From positions 1 through 8,820 of the forward strand of contig CAWIUT010000008.1 of assembly GCA_963839365.1 (NCBI GenBank): a stretch of DNA of 8,820 bases, written 5' to 3'. A model generated the notes under the pieces. The model saw only the letters and a list, made by a program, of their open reading frames with translations. It searched no databases and was not told the DNA's origin. Positions 1-6,668 of the stretch are shown in pieces (the stretch's first letter is position 1; each line of letters opens with the position of its first letter). The position numbers were made by a program, and so were the translations under genes. Source of the DNA: DASSKA01 sp963839365. Lineage in GTDB: Bacteria; Actinomycetota; Actinomycetes; Propionibacteriales; Nocardioidaceae.

Positions 1-2075
1 GCGCCGGCCGGGCGGTCGCCCGCCGGTCGCTGGTAGCCCAGACCGAGCCGGTCGAAGAGGAAGCCGTGGACGTCCGTGAGCCGGTCGATCCGTTGCTCCA
101 GTGAGCTGCCGAGGCCGTGCCCGTCGGCGTCGATGCGCAGCAGCACCGGCTCCTCGGACGCGGTCGCCTCCTGGAGCCGCGCGGCCATCTTCTTGGCATG
201 CCAGGCGTCCACGCGCGGGTCGAACTCGCCGGCGGTGAGCAGCACAGCCGGGTACGCCGCGCCGTCCACGACGTTGTGGTACGGCGAGTAGGCCAGCAGC
301 GCCGCGAACTGGTCGGGGTCCTCGACGGTGCCGTACTCGGTGACGTTGAACCTGCCGTTCGGTGTGGTCTCGCTGCGCAGCGAGTCCATGACCGGGACCT
401 CGGCCACCACGGCACGCGCGATATCCGGCCGCTGGGTGAGCACGGCGCCCATGAGCAGCCCGCCGTTGGAGCCGCCGGTGATCGCCAGCCGGTCGCGGCT
501 CGTGACCCCGGTCTGCACCAGGTGGTCCGCGCACCCGATGAAGTCGTCGAAGCAGTTCTGCTTGGCGGTCAACCGCCCGGCGTGGTGCCACCGCTCGCCG
601 TACTCCCCGCCGCCGCGGATGTTGGCGACGACATAGACCCCGCCCTGCTCGAGCCACAGCAGGATCTGGTCCTGGAAGCGCGGCGCCAGGGAGAGGCCGT
701 ACCCGCCGTAGGCCGTCAGCAGCGCGGGGGCCGAGCCGTCCCGGGGAGTCCCCGGCGCGGCAATGATGGTGAGCGGCACCAAGGTGTCGTCCTTCGACCG
801 GGCGAACTCGCGCGTCACCTCGTACCCGGACAGGTCGACCTGCGTCGACGTGCCCAACGCCGTCGGCCGTGGCTCCTGTCCGTCGGCGGCCAGCCACCAG
901 GTCGCCGGCGCGGTGAAGGACTCGCTGCTCCAGGCGACGGCGTCGGGGCCCACGCGGGCGACGGGGCACGAGTACCTCGTCACCGAGCTGACCGGCGGGA
1001 TCGCGACCGGCGGCCGCGGCGAGCCGTCCAGGCCGAACGCGCGCACGCGGCCGGGACCCCCGTCGATGTCGAACACCCACAGCGTGCCGTCAGTGACCGC
1101 CAGGTCCTCGATCGCCGACTCGCCGGTCGGAACCACCTCCTCCGCATCGGCGACGGTGACGCCCTGCCGGAGCGGCAGCAGGAGCACCCTGCCTTGCGGG
1201 GCGTCCTCGTGGGAGAGCAGGTAGAGCGTGTCGCCGCCGAGCACCCCGGCCACGCACTTGGCCGGGATCCCGGCGACCTGCCACCAGTCTCCGGCGTCCT
1301 GGGCGCGCACGAACACCTGCCACTCCCCGCCGTCGCCTCGCTGCACCCGGTCCATCACCCAGTGACGGTTCGAGGAGAGGAAGTTCTCCGCGATGCGGGG
1401 CTCGACGAAGCCGTCGGCGAGGTCCGGACGGTCCTGGCCGGTGCCGAGGTCGCGGAACCGCACCTGCTGGTGGAACCCTCCGGGATCCGCGCAGAGGGTG
1501 TACCAGAAGCCGGATCCGTCGTGACGCCAGGCGACCGAGCCGCCCATCAGGTTCACGTGCTGGATGGGGTCCGCGACGACCTCGCCCGTCGCCACGTCGT
1601 ACACGTGCAGGGTGCCGTCCTCGGTGCCGTTCTCCGACAGGGAGATCGCGACGAGAGTCCCGTCGGGGGACGGCACGAAGAAGTCGATCGCGGTGGCCCC
1701 CGACGGGTCGAGGTCGTTCGGGTCCACGAGCACACGCTCGGTCCCCGGGTCGTCGAGGTCGGTCAGGGCCACCAGGAAGCGCTGCTGCTTGGGTGCCTGC
1801 TCCTTGAGGGCGAAGAAGATGGCGCCGCCCCGGAGGAGGGTCGGGTACGCCGTCCGCTCGGCCCGCATCAGCTCCTCGGTCCGGGCTCGCAACGCCCCGC
1901 GCCAGGCGATGACCTCGAGGAGCCGCTTCGTGCGCTGCTGCTGGGTCCTCGTCCACGCCCGCGTGTCCTCGGACGTCGCGTCCTCGAGCCAGCGGTAGTC
2001 GTCGGTGACCGTCACCCCGTGGTACGTGGTGGTCACGGGGAGCCGCGCGGGGCGCGCGGGAGCTGGGTCGACCAT
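1..2075 (-). CDS. Prolyl oligopeptidase family (S9A) serine peptidase, 3' end cut by window edge
   Basis: Likely a cytoplasmic serine peptidase that cleaves short peptides; prolyl oligopeptidases normally cut after proline. Read from ATG at 2075, 691 codons are open to the window edge without a stop. Family members are about 700 residues, so only a short tail should be missing. The N-terminal part (about residues 10-430) fits the seven-bladed propeller domain and the rest is the alpha/beta-hydrolase domain. Visible motifs are ANIRGGGEYGERWH (484-497), the nucleophile in GGSNGG (Ser536), GEFDPRVD (Asp619, substrate-binding Arg621) and DGHG (His653); the Ser-Asp-His spacing matches the family. 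GGSNGG rather than GRSAGG argues against oligopeptidase B. No signal peptide is visible. The proline-stacking Trp of the porcine S1 pocket is Ala592 here, so proline specificity is uncertain. The start has no clear Shine-Dalgarno sequence; an in-frame TTG lies 12 bp upstream. It follows the regulator gene by 63 bp on the same strand and may be co-transcribed. Confidence 0.93.
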   Translation of the reverse strand, partial: MVDPAPARPARLPVTTTYHGVTVTDDYRWLEDATSEDTRAWTRTQQQRTKRLLEVIAWRGALRARTEELMRAERTAYPTLLRGGAIFFALKEQAPKQQRFLVALTDLDDPGTERVLVDPNDLDPSGATAIDFFVPSPDGTLVAISLSENGTEDGTLHVYDVATGEVVADPIQHVNLMGGSVAWRHDGSGFWYTLCADPGGFHQQVRFRDLGTGQDRPDLADGFVEPRIAENFLSSNRHWVMDRVQRGDGGEWQVFVRAQDAGDWWQVAGIPAKCVAGVLGGDTLYLLSHEDAPQGRVLLLPLRQGVTVADAEEVVPTGESAIEDLAVTDGTLWVFDIDGGPGRVRAFGLDGSPRPPVAIPPVSSVTRYSCPVARVGPDAVAWSSESFTAPATWWLAADGQEPRPTALGTSTQVDLSGYEVTREFARSKDDTLVPLTIIAAPGTPRDGSAPALLTAYGGYGLSLAPRFQDQILLWLEQGGVYVVANIRGGGEYGERWHHAGRLTAKQNCFDDFIGCADHLVQTGVTSRDRLAITGGSNGGLLMGAVLTQRPDIARAVVAEVPVMDSLRSETTPNGRFNVTEYGTVEDPDQFAALLAYSPYHNVVDGAAYPAVLLTAGEFDPRVDAWHAKKMAARLQEATASEEPVLLRIDADGHGLGSSLEQRIDRLTDVHGFLFDRLGLGYQRPAGDRPAG

Positions 2076-2138
2076 TGGGTCAGTCAACTGCTGCCCGCAC
2101 CGGGGCGCAACCTCTTGCGGCCGGGCAGCCTGGCGGGG

Positions 2139-3671
2139 TCAGAGGGAGCGCAGGGCCAAGAAGACGTCGACCCGGTCCTCGAGCCGGCCGAGGTCCCGGC
2201 CCGTGAGCTGCTCGAGCCGCTCGATGCGGTAACGGACGGTGTTGACGTGCACGTGCAGCGCATGCGCGGTCCGGGTCCAGGAGCACGAGCAGTCCATGAA
2301 CGTCTGCAGCGTGTCGAGAAGGCCGGCCTCGGTGCGCTCGTCGTGGTCCCGCACCGCGCCGAGGACCCGGGTGGCGAACGTCCGGCGTACCTCGTCCGGC
2401 ACCGACGCGAGCAGCAGCACGTGCGAGGTCACCTGGTCGGCGGTGACCACGCTGACCGGGGCGCGGCCGGCCTCGGCCAGCCGGCACCCGAATCGCGCCT
2501 CCTCCAGCGCGCCGGCCAACGCATCCCTGGTGGCGGGACCGCTGATCCCCGCCACCAGCCGGGCCCGGCCCAGACCCGGCGCGAGCCGGTCGAAGGCACG
2601 CCGCAAGGTCTGCTCCGCTCCCGGCAGGCCGGGCACCAGCGCGACCACTCGGTCGCGGTGCGGGGCGACGACCGGGGTGCCGAGGTGCAGTGCCACGTCC
2701 TCCAGCACGCTGCGCGTGACCTCCAGCTGGTCGGGCTGGTCCGGGAAGCCGGCCACCACCGCCACCAGGGTCGGAGACCGGTCCGCGCCGGCCTGCTGCA
2801 GCCGCGTCTCGAGCTCCCGCCGGCCGCCTCCGGTCTCCAGCAGGTCGAGCAGGTCCTCGGCGATCCGGCGCACCCCCCGCAGCCCCTCGGCCCGGCGCGA
2901 CCGGTCCAGCGCGGCGATCGCCGCGAACTCGCTGACGGTCTCCGCCACGTCATCGGTCATCGCCGAGACGTCGCCCTCGACCACCACCAGCCAGGACGCG
3001 AGCCGGCTGTCGAGCACCGAGCCGACCGGGAACACGGTGAACGCCGCGCCGGGCGCTCCTGTCGTCACGGGCAGCCGCGGCGCCGTCAGGTAGGCCCGGG
3101 TCACCCGGTCGAGGTCGTCGGCGGACAGCGGGTGCGGGCCGGGTACGACGGGTCGCCCGGTGGCGGTGACCACCCGGGTGGGCCGGCCGATCTCGCTCGA
3201 CACCCGGGCGGCCACCTCGTCCAGGGGCCGCCCGGACGCGATCGCCGACAGCATCTCGCGCTGCCGGACCAGCGAGGCGGACATCCGCGCCCCGGCGCGC
3301 GAGCCGGTCGCGGCGGCGCAGTGCTCGAGCAGGTCCGCGAACGAGACCTCCTCCGGCACCTCGACCAGCGGCAGCCCGTGCCTGCGGCAGGCCGCCACCA
3401 GGTCGTCCGGGACGCTGCCCAGCAACGCGTCCCCGGCCGCCAGCGCGATCGCGCCACCCTCGACCAGGGAGGCGACGAAAGTCTGGCTGTCGGCGGGGGA
3501 GCGCCGCCACATCAGCCCGGTGACCACCAGCTCGCCGCCGGTCAGGTAGCGGCTCGGCTCCAGCAGGTCGGTCGTGATCGCCCGGCGCACCGGCCGGTCG
3601 AGGGCGTCCTCCGGCGCAAGCAACAGGCGCAGCCCCAGCCCGGGCGCCTCCACCACGTCGCGCAGCAGCAC
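2139..3671 (-). CDS. pucR: PucR-family transcriptional regulator (purine catabolism)
   Basis: A 510-residue DNA-binding regulator, the usual size for the PucR/CdaR group. Residues 1 to about 120 are the PucR N-terminal domain, opening MLLRDVVEAPGL and including RYLTGGELVVTG. The middle (about 165-400) fits the degenerate GGDEF-like region of this group. The C-terminus (about 448-510) is the PucR-type helix-turn-helix, with LLDTLQTFMDCSCSWTRTAH and then VHVNTVRYRIERLEQLTGRDL. The GTG at 3671 is chosen because AGGAGG sits 5 nt upstream and the family domain begins exactly there. The frame stays open for another 180 bp upstream, but only through low-complexity repeat DNA. In Bacillus, PucR controls purine degradation genes. 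Here the gene diverges from a xanthine dehydrogenase-type operon, so it probably regulates that operon; the effector cannot be inferred. The assignment to the family is firm, and the purine role rests on context. Confidence 0.93.
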   Translation of the reverse strand: MLLRDVVEAPGLGLRLLLAPEDALDRPVRRAITTDLLEPSRYLTGGELVVTGLMWRRSPADSQTFVASLVEGGAIALAAGDALLGSVPDDLVAACRRHGLPLVEVPEEVSFADLLEHCAAATGSRAGARMSASLVRQREMLSAIASGRPLDEVAARVSSEIGRPTRVVTATGRPVVPGPHPLSADDLDRVTRAYLTAPRLPVTTGAPGAAFTVFPVGSVLDSRLASWLVVVEGDVSAMTDDVAETVSEFAAIAALDRSRRAEGLRGVRRIAEDLLDLLETGGGRRELETRLQQAGADRSPTLVAVVAGFPDQPDQLEVTRSVLEDVALHLGTPVVAPHRDRVVALVPGLPGAEQTLRRAFDRLAPGLGRARLVAGISGPATRDALAGALEEARFGCRLAEAGRAPVSVVTADQVTSHVLLLASVPDEVRRTFATRVLGAVRDHDERTEAGLLDTLQTFMDCSCSWTRTAHALHVHVNTVRYRIERLEQLTGRDLGRLEDRVDVFLALRSL

Positions 3672-3676
3672 CGCAC

Positions 3677-3682
3677 CCTCCT
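3677..3682 (-). promoter_or_regulatory. Ribosome binding site deciding the pucR start
   Basis: AGGAGG on the minus strand, 5 nt before GTG at 3671. It is a perfect Shine-Dalgarno core and the strongest in the window. It settles the GTG start against upstream in-frame starts that would translate the repeat array. Confidence 0.85.
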
Positions 3683-3726
3683 TCTCTTGGAGGAACGTAC
3701 AACACCGGGCGTGGGGGAGCGCCCCG

Positions 3727-3739
3727 GTTCGTACCGAAC
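3727..3739. promoter_or_regulatory. Candidate operator: 13-bp inverted repeat
   Basis: GTTCG-TAC-CGAAC is a perfect 5-bp inverted repeat around a 3-bp centre, located 56 bp upstream of the pucR start codon. Its position suits a dimeric regulator acting on pucR or on both directions. Short palindromes are common in GC-rich DNA and this does not match a binding site I know, so the role is inference. Confidence 0.3.
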
Positions 3740-3790
3740 GGTGCTTGGCGGGCGCGCCGCGGACCGGTTCACTCGGAGCCAGGCAACAGT

Positions 3791-3888
3791 CAGGCAACAC
3801 AGGAAACCAGGCAACACAGGAAACCAGGCAACACAGGAAACCAGGCAACACAGGAAACCAGGCAACACAGGAAACCAGGCAACACAGG
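3791..3888. repeat. 17-bp tandem repeat array, about 5.8 copies, T-free on the + strand
   Basis: The unit CAGGCAACACAGGAAAC occurs five times without a mismatch (3791-3875), followed by the first 13 bases of a sixth copy (3876-3888). A partial copy, CAGGCAACA, lies just before it at 3780-3788. The unit is about 53% G+C, far below the flanking genes, and the + strand has no T from 3791 to 3896. The array ends 47 bp before the FAD-subunit start codon and lies about 120 bp upstream of pucR. Three units equal 51 bp, so all frames are open and give 17-residue periodic peptides; these are not genes. Perfect identity suggests recent expansion or copy-number variation. Function unknown. Confidence 0.97.
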
Positions 3889-3924
3889 CAACGGGGTCAG
3901 ACGTCACGAGCAGACCGCGAGACC

Positions 3925-3929
3925 AGGAG
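3925..3929 (+). promoter_or_regulatory. Ribosome binding site of the FAD-subunit gene
   Basis: AGGAG lies 6 nt before ATG at 3936. It fixes this start within a frame that has no stop for several kilobases upstream, where the frame runs antisense through the peptidase and regulator genes. Confidence 0.75.
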
Positions 3930-3935
3930 AGCGGA

Positions 3936-4805
3936 ATGGACTTCCTGCGGCCCGGCCGCTGGACCGAGGCGCTCGAGGCGAAGGCGGCCTGCCCGGGCGC
4001 GGTCCCGGTCGCCGGGGGCACCGACGTGATGGTCGAGCTGAACTTCGACCGCCGTCGCCCGGAGGCGCTGCTCGACCTGACCCGGATCCCGGAGCTCGCC
4101 TCCTGGGAGGAGCGGGACGGCCGGATCCGGCTCGGTGCCGGCGTCAGCTACACCCGGGTGATCGAGGAGCTCGGGGACCTGTTGCCGGGGCTGGCGATGG
4201 CCTCCCGCACGGTCGGCTCGCCGCAGATCCGCAACCGCGGCACCGTCGGCGGCAACCTGGGCGCCGCATCGCCGGCCGGTGACTGCCACCCGGTGCTGCT
4301 GGCCGCCGACGCCGAGGTGGAAGTCGCCTCGGTGCGCGGCACCCGGACCCTCCCGGCCGCGGAGTTCTACACCGGCGTGAAGCGCAACGCGCTCGAGCCG
4401 GACGAGCTGATCGCCGCGGTCTGGCTGGCCCCGGCCGGCGGCCCGCAGCAGTTCGCCAAGATCGGCACCCGCAACGCGATGGTGATCTCCGTGGCCGCCT
4501 TCGGCCTGGCCCTGCATCCCGACCGCAGGGCGGTCGGCACCGGCATCGGGTCGGCCGCCCCCACCCCGCGGCGCGCGGAGGAGGCCGGCCGGTTCCTTGC
4601 CGGCGAGCTGGACGCCGCCGGCCTGTGGGAGTCGCGGGGCACGCTGCCCGACCGGCTGGCCCGCGAGTTCGGCGAGCGGGTGCGCGGCGCCGCGGCGCCG
4701 ATCGACGACGTGCGCGGTACGGCGTCGTACCGGCTGCACGCGCTGGCGGTGCTGGCCCAGCGGACCGCCACGTGGGCATGGAACGACTACCAGAGGGCGG
4801 CGTGA
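3936..4805 (+). CDS. pucC: Xanthine dehydrogenase-type FAD-binding subunit
   Basis: The FAD-binding (medium) subunit of a molybdenum hydroxylase, which passes electrons from the iron-sulfur subunit through FAD to NAD+. At 289 residues it has the normal length for the separate subunit found in bacteria. The first FAD-binding motif is VAGGTDVMVELN at 25-36. The second, at 93-109, contains VGSPQIRN and RGTVGGNLG, followed by ASPAGDCHPVLLAADAEVEV (111-130). FAKIGTRNAMVISVA (173-187) is typical of the xanthine dehydrogenase branch. The C-terminal part fits the CO-dehydrogenase flavoprotein C-terminal domain. It is the first gene of the operon; its TGA (4803-4805) overlaps a GTGA start option for the next gene, implying translational coupling. 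The symbol follows the Bacillus puc naming by family resemblance; other organisms use xdh names for the same subunit. The gene itself is intact. Confidence 0.94.
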   Translation: MDFLRPGRWTEALEAKAACPGAVPVAGGTDVMVELNFDRRRPEALLDLTRIPELASWEERDGRIRLGAGVSYTRVIEELGDLLPGLAMASRTVGSPQIRNRGTVGGNLGAASPAGDCHPVLLAADAEVEVASVRGTRTLPAAEFYTGVKRNALEPDELIAAVWLAPAGGPQQFAKIGTRNAMVISVAAFGLALHPDRRAVGTGIGSAAPTPRRAEEAGRFLAGELDAAGLWESRGTLPDRLAREFGERVRGAAAPIDDVRGTASYRLHALAVLAQRTATWAWNDYQRAA

Positions 4806-4807
4806 GC

Positions 4808-5318
4808 ATGCGGGTCACCACCACGGTCAACGGCGAACGACACGAGGTCGACGACGTTCTGGGAGGGCGAGAGCCTGCTCTACGTGCTGCGTGAGCGGAT
4901 GGGTCTGCCCGGCTCCAAGAACGCCTGCGAGCAGGGCGAGTGCGGGTCCTGCACGGTGATGCTGGACGGCGTCTCGGTGTGTGCCTGCCTGGTGGCTGCC
5001 GGCCAGGCCCAGGACCGCGACGTGGTCACCGTCGAGGGCCTCCGGGGCGCAATGGACGCCGCGAGCGGTGACGAGCGGAGCCTGCACCCGGTGCAGGCGG
5101 CGTTCGTGGACGCCGGCGCGGTGCAGTGCGGCTTCTGCACCCCCGGCCTCGTGGTCGCCGCCGCCGACCTGCTGCGGCGCAGCCCGCGGCCGAGCGACCC
5201 GGAGATCCGGGAGGCGCTCGCGGGCAACCTGTGCCGCTGCACCGGCTACGAGAAGATCCTGGACGCGGTCCGGCTGGCCGCCGAACGGATGGGCGCCGGC
5301 GGGGAGGTCGCCGGATGA
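4808..5318 (+). pseudogene. pucE: Xanthine dehydrogenase-type 2Fe-2S subunit, interrupted by a one-base frameshift
   Basis: The iron-sulfur (small) subunit carries electrons from the molybdenum centre to FAD through two 2Fe-2S clusters. The first frame gives MRVTTTVNGERHEVDDV and then reaches a stop at 4892-4894. Removing one T of the pair at 4857-4858 joins it to WEGESLLYVLRERMG and gives a full 169-residue protein. In that reconstruction the ferredoxin-type cluster ligands are Cys40, Cys45, Cys48 and Cys60, and the second cluster is CGFC (107, 110) with CRC (142, 144); all eight are present. The start is ATG at 4808, or GTG at 4802 overlapping the previous stop. A start at GTG 4884 in the second frame would lose the first ferredoxin strands and is unlikely to be the true one. 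The stop overlaps the next gene (ATGA at 5315-5318). As written the gene is broken; a sequencing error is a real alternative. Confidence 0.88.
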
Positions 5319-6667
5319 CCCTGGTGATCGAGGGCTGCGCGATCGTCACCATGGACCTCGGTCGTCGGGAGATCCGCACCGGGCACGTGGTGGTGGACGG
5401 CAACCGGATCGTGGCGGTCGGCGAGGGACGGGCCCAGGGGTACGACGAGGGGCGGCGCGTGGACGGCAGCGGGTGCCTGCTCACACCCGGGCTGGTGAAC
5501 ACCCACCACCACCTGTACCAGTGGGTGACCCGCGGGCTGGCCGCCGACGCCACCTTGTTCGAGTGGCTGACGACGCTGTACCCGGTCTGGGCGGGCATCG
5601 ACGAGGAGGCGGTGCACGTCGCCGCGCAGGGCGGGCTGGCCTGGTTGGCACGCACCGGCTGCACCACCGCCTCCGACCACCACTACGTCTTCCCCCGAGG
5701 CGGCGGGGACCTGCTGGCCGCCGAGATCGAGGCCGCTGGGCGGGTGGGGCTGCGGTTCCACCCGTCCCGCGGATCCATGGATCTCGGGCGCAGCGCCGGC
5801 GGACTGCCGCCCGACTCGGTGGTGGAGGACCGCGACACGGTGCTGGAGGCCACCGAGGCCGCCATCGCCCGGTGGCACGACCCCGCCCCGGGCGCCATGG
5901 TGCGCGTCGCGGTCGGTCCGTGCTCGCCGTTCTCGGTGACCGGGGAGCTGATGCGGGAGGCTGCCGAGCTGGCCCGCCGCGCCGGGGTCCGGCTGCACAC
6001 CCATCTTGCCGAGACCGCCGACGAGACCGACTTCTGCCGGGAGCGGTTCGGCTGCTCGCCGTTGGAGTACGCCGAGAGCCTCGGCTGGTCGGGCGCCGAC
6101 GTGTGGTACGCCCACGGGATCCACTTCGACGACGGGGAGGTCAAGCGGATCGGGGCCGCGGGGACCGGGGTCGCGCACTGCCCGTCGTCGAACGCCCGGC
6201 TCGGGGCCGGGATCGCCCGCGCGGCGGACCTGCGGGCCGCCGGGGCGCCGGTCGGCCTGGGTGTCGACGGCGCCGCCAGCAACGAGGCGTCCAGCCTGCT
6301 CGAGGAGGTCCGGCAGGCGGTGCTGTTCGCGCGGGCCCGGGGCGGGCCGCGGGCGATGGCCGTGCGGGAGGCCCTGGAGATGGCCACACTGGGCGGCGCC
6401 AGGGTGCTCGGCCGTGCCGACGAGATCGGCTCGGTCGAGGAGGGCAAGCTCGCCGACCTCGCGTTGTGGCGGACGGACACCCTCGCGCATGCCGACATCG
6501 TCGACCCGGTGGCGGCGCTGGTCCTCGGGGCGCCTCCGCCGCTGGAGCTGCTGGTGGTGAACGGGGCCCCGGTCGTCGAACGCGACCGGGTGCTGACCGT
6601 GGACGCGCAGCACCTCGCGTGGGAGGCCGCACGGATCCACCGGACGTTGGTCGAGAGGGCGGGATGA
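5315..6667 (+). CDS. 8-oxoguanine deaminase-type amidohydrolase
   Basis: A 450-residue metal-dependent deaminase of the amidohydrolase superfamily. The best match is 8-oxoguanine deaminase, which releases ammonia from 8-oxoguanine to give urate. The TIM-barrel metal site looks complete: His64 and His66 in NTHHHLYQ, His230 with Glu233 in HTHLAE, His267 in YAHGIH, and Asp318 in GLGVDGAASNE. The stretch RGSMDLGRSAGGLPPDSVVE (152-171) is characteristic of the 8-oxoguanine deaminase group. The small flanking beta domain is formed by the N-terminus and the segment ending EEGKLADLALWR. ATG at 5315 overlaps the previous stop as ATGA and has GGGGAGG 7 nt upstream. Its place inside the dehydrogenase operon supports a purine substrate, because both enzymes would produce urate. 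Relatives include hydroxyatrazine-type and guanine deaminases, so the exact substrate is inferred. The gene is intact, unlike its neighbours. Confidence 0.88.
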   Translation: MTLVIEGCAIVTMDLGRREIRTGHVVVDGNRIVAVGEGRAQGYDEGRRVDGSGCLLTPGLVNTHHHLYQWVTRGLAADATLFEWLTTLYPVWAGIDEEAVHVAAQGGLAWLARTGCTTASDHHYVFPRGGGDLLAAEIEAAGRVGLRFHPSRGSMDLGRSAGGLPPDSVVEDRDTVLEATEAAIARWHDPAPGAMVRVAVGPCSPFSVTGELMREAAELARRAGVRLHTHLAETADETDFCRERFGCSPLEYAESLGWSGADVWYAHGIHFDDGEVKRIGAAGTGVAHCPSSNARLGAGIARAADLRAAGAPVGLGVDGAASNEASSLLEEVRQAVLFARARGGPRAMAVREALEMATLGGARVLGRADEIGSVEEGKLADLALWRTDTLAHADIVDPVAALVLGAPPPLELLVVNGAPVVERDRVLTVDAQHLAWEAARIHRTLVERAG

Positions 6668-6668
6668 G

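Larger units (their letters stand above)
3672..3935. promoter_or_regulatory. Divergent intergenic region between pucR and the dehydrogenase operon
   Basis: These 264 bp separate the pucR start (minus) from the FAD-subunit start (plus), so promoters for both directions should lie here. The left half (to about 3780) is ordinary GC-rich DNA with a 13-bp inverted repeat and two CCGGTTC copies at 3724-3730 and 3764-3770, 40 bp apart. The right half is the 17-bp repeat array. I cannot assign convincing -35/-10 elements on either strand. Reading frames that cross it are open only because stop codons are rare in this composition. Confidence 0.65.

Noticed and set aside
2106..2119. Terminator between pucR and the peptidase gene
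   Set aside because: The CGCAA/TTGCG stem is only 5 bp and no T tract follows on the minus strand.
3672..3851. N-terminal extension of pucR with a hydrophobic, signal-like segment
   Set aside because: The extra residues come from translating the tandem repeat. The PucR domain begins at the GTG at 3671, which has a perfect Shine-Dalgarno sequence.
3791..3888. CRISPR array
   Set aside because: The 17-bp units are contiguous with no spacers, and no cas genes are present. It is a simple tandem repeat.
117..3935. Very long open frame on the + strand leading into the FAD-subunit gene
   Set aside because: It runs antisense to the peptidase and regulator genes, and its translation has no family character. 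It is open because stops are rare in GC-rich DNA. The true gene starts at 3936, with a Shine-Dalgarno sequence and the family N-terminus.
3780..4021. Periodic 17-residue peptides, hydrophobic on the minus strand, from the repeat array
   Set aside because: The repeat is open in all frames because its length gives a 51-bp period without stops. The frames run into the FAD-subunit gene in the wrong sense or phase, and none has a convincing start.
4625..4894. Separate small + strand gene overlapping the FAD-subunit end
   Set aside because: Upstream of 4802 it is an out-of-frame shadow of the FAD subunit. Only its last part is real, as the N-terminus of the frameshifted 2Fe-2S subunit.
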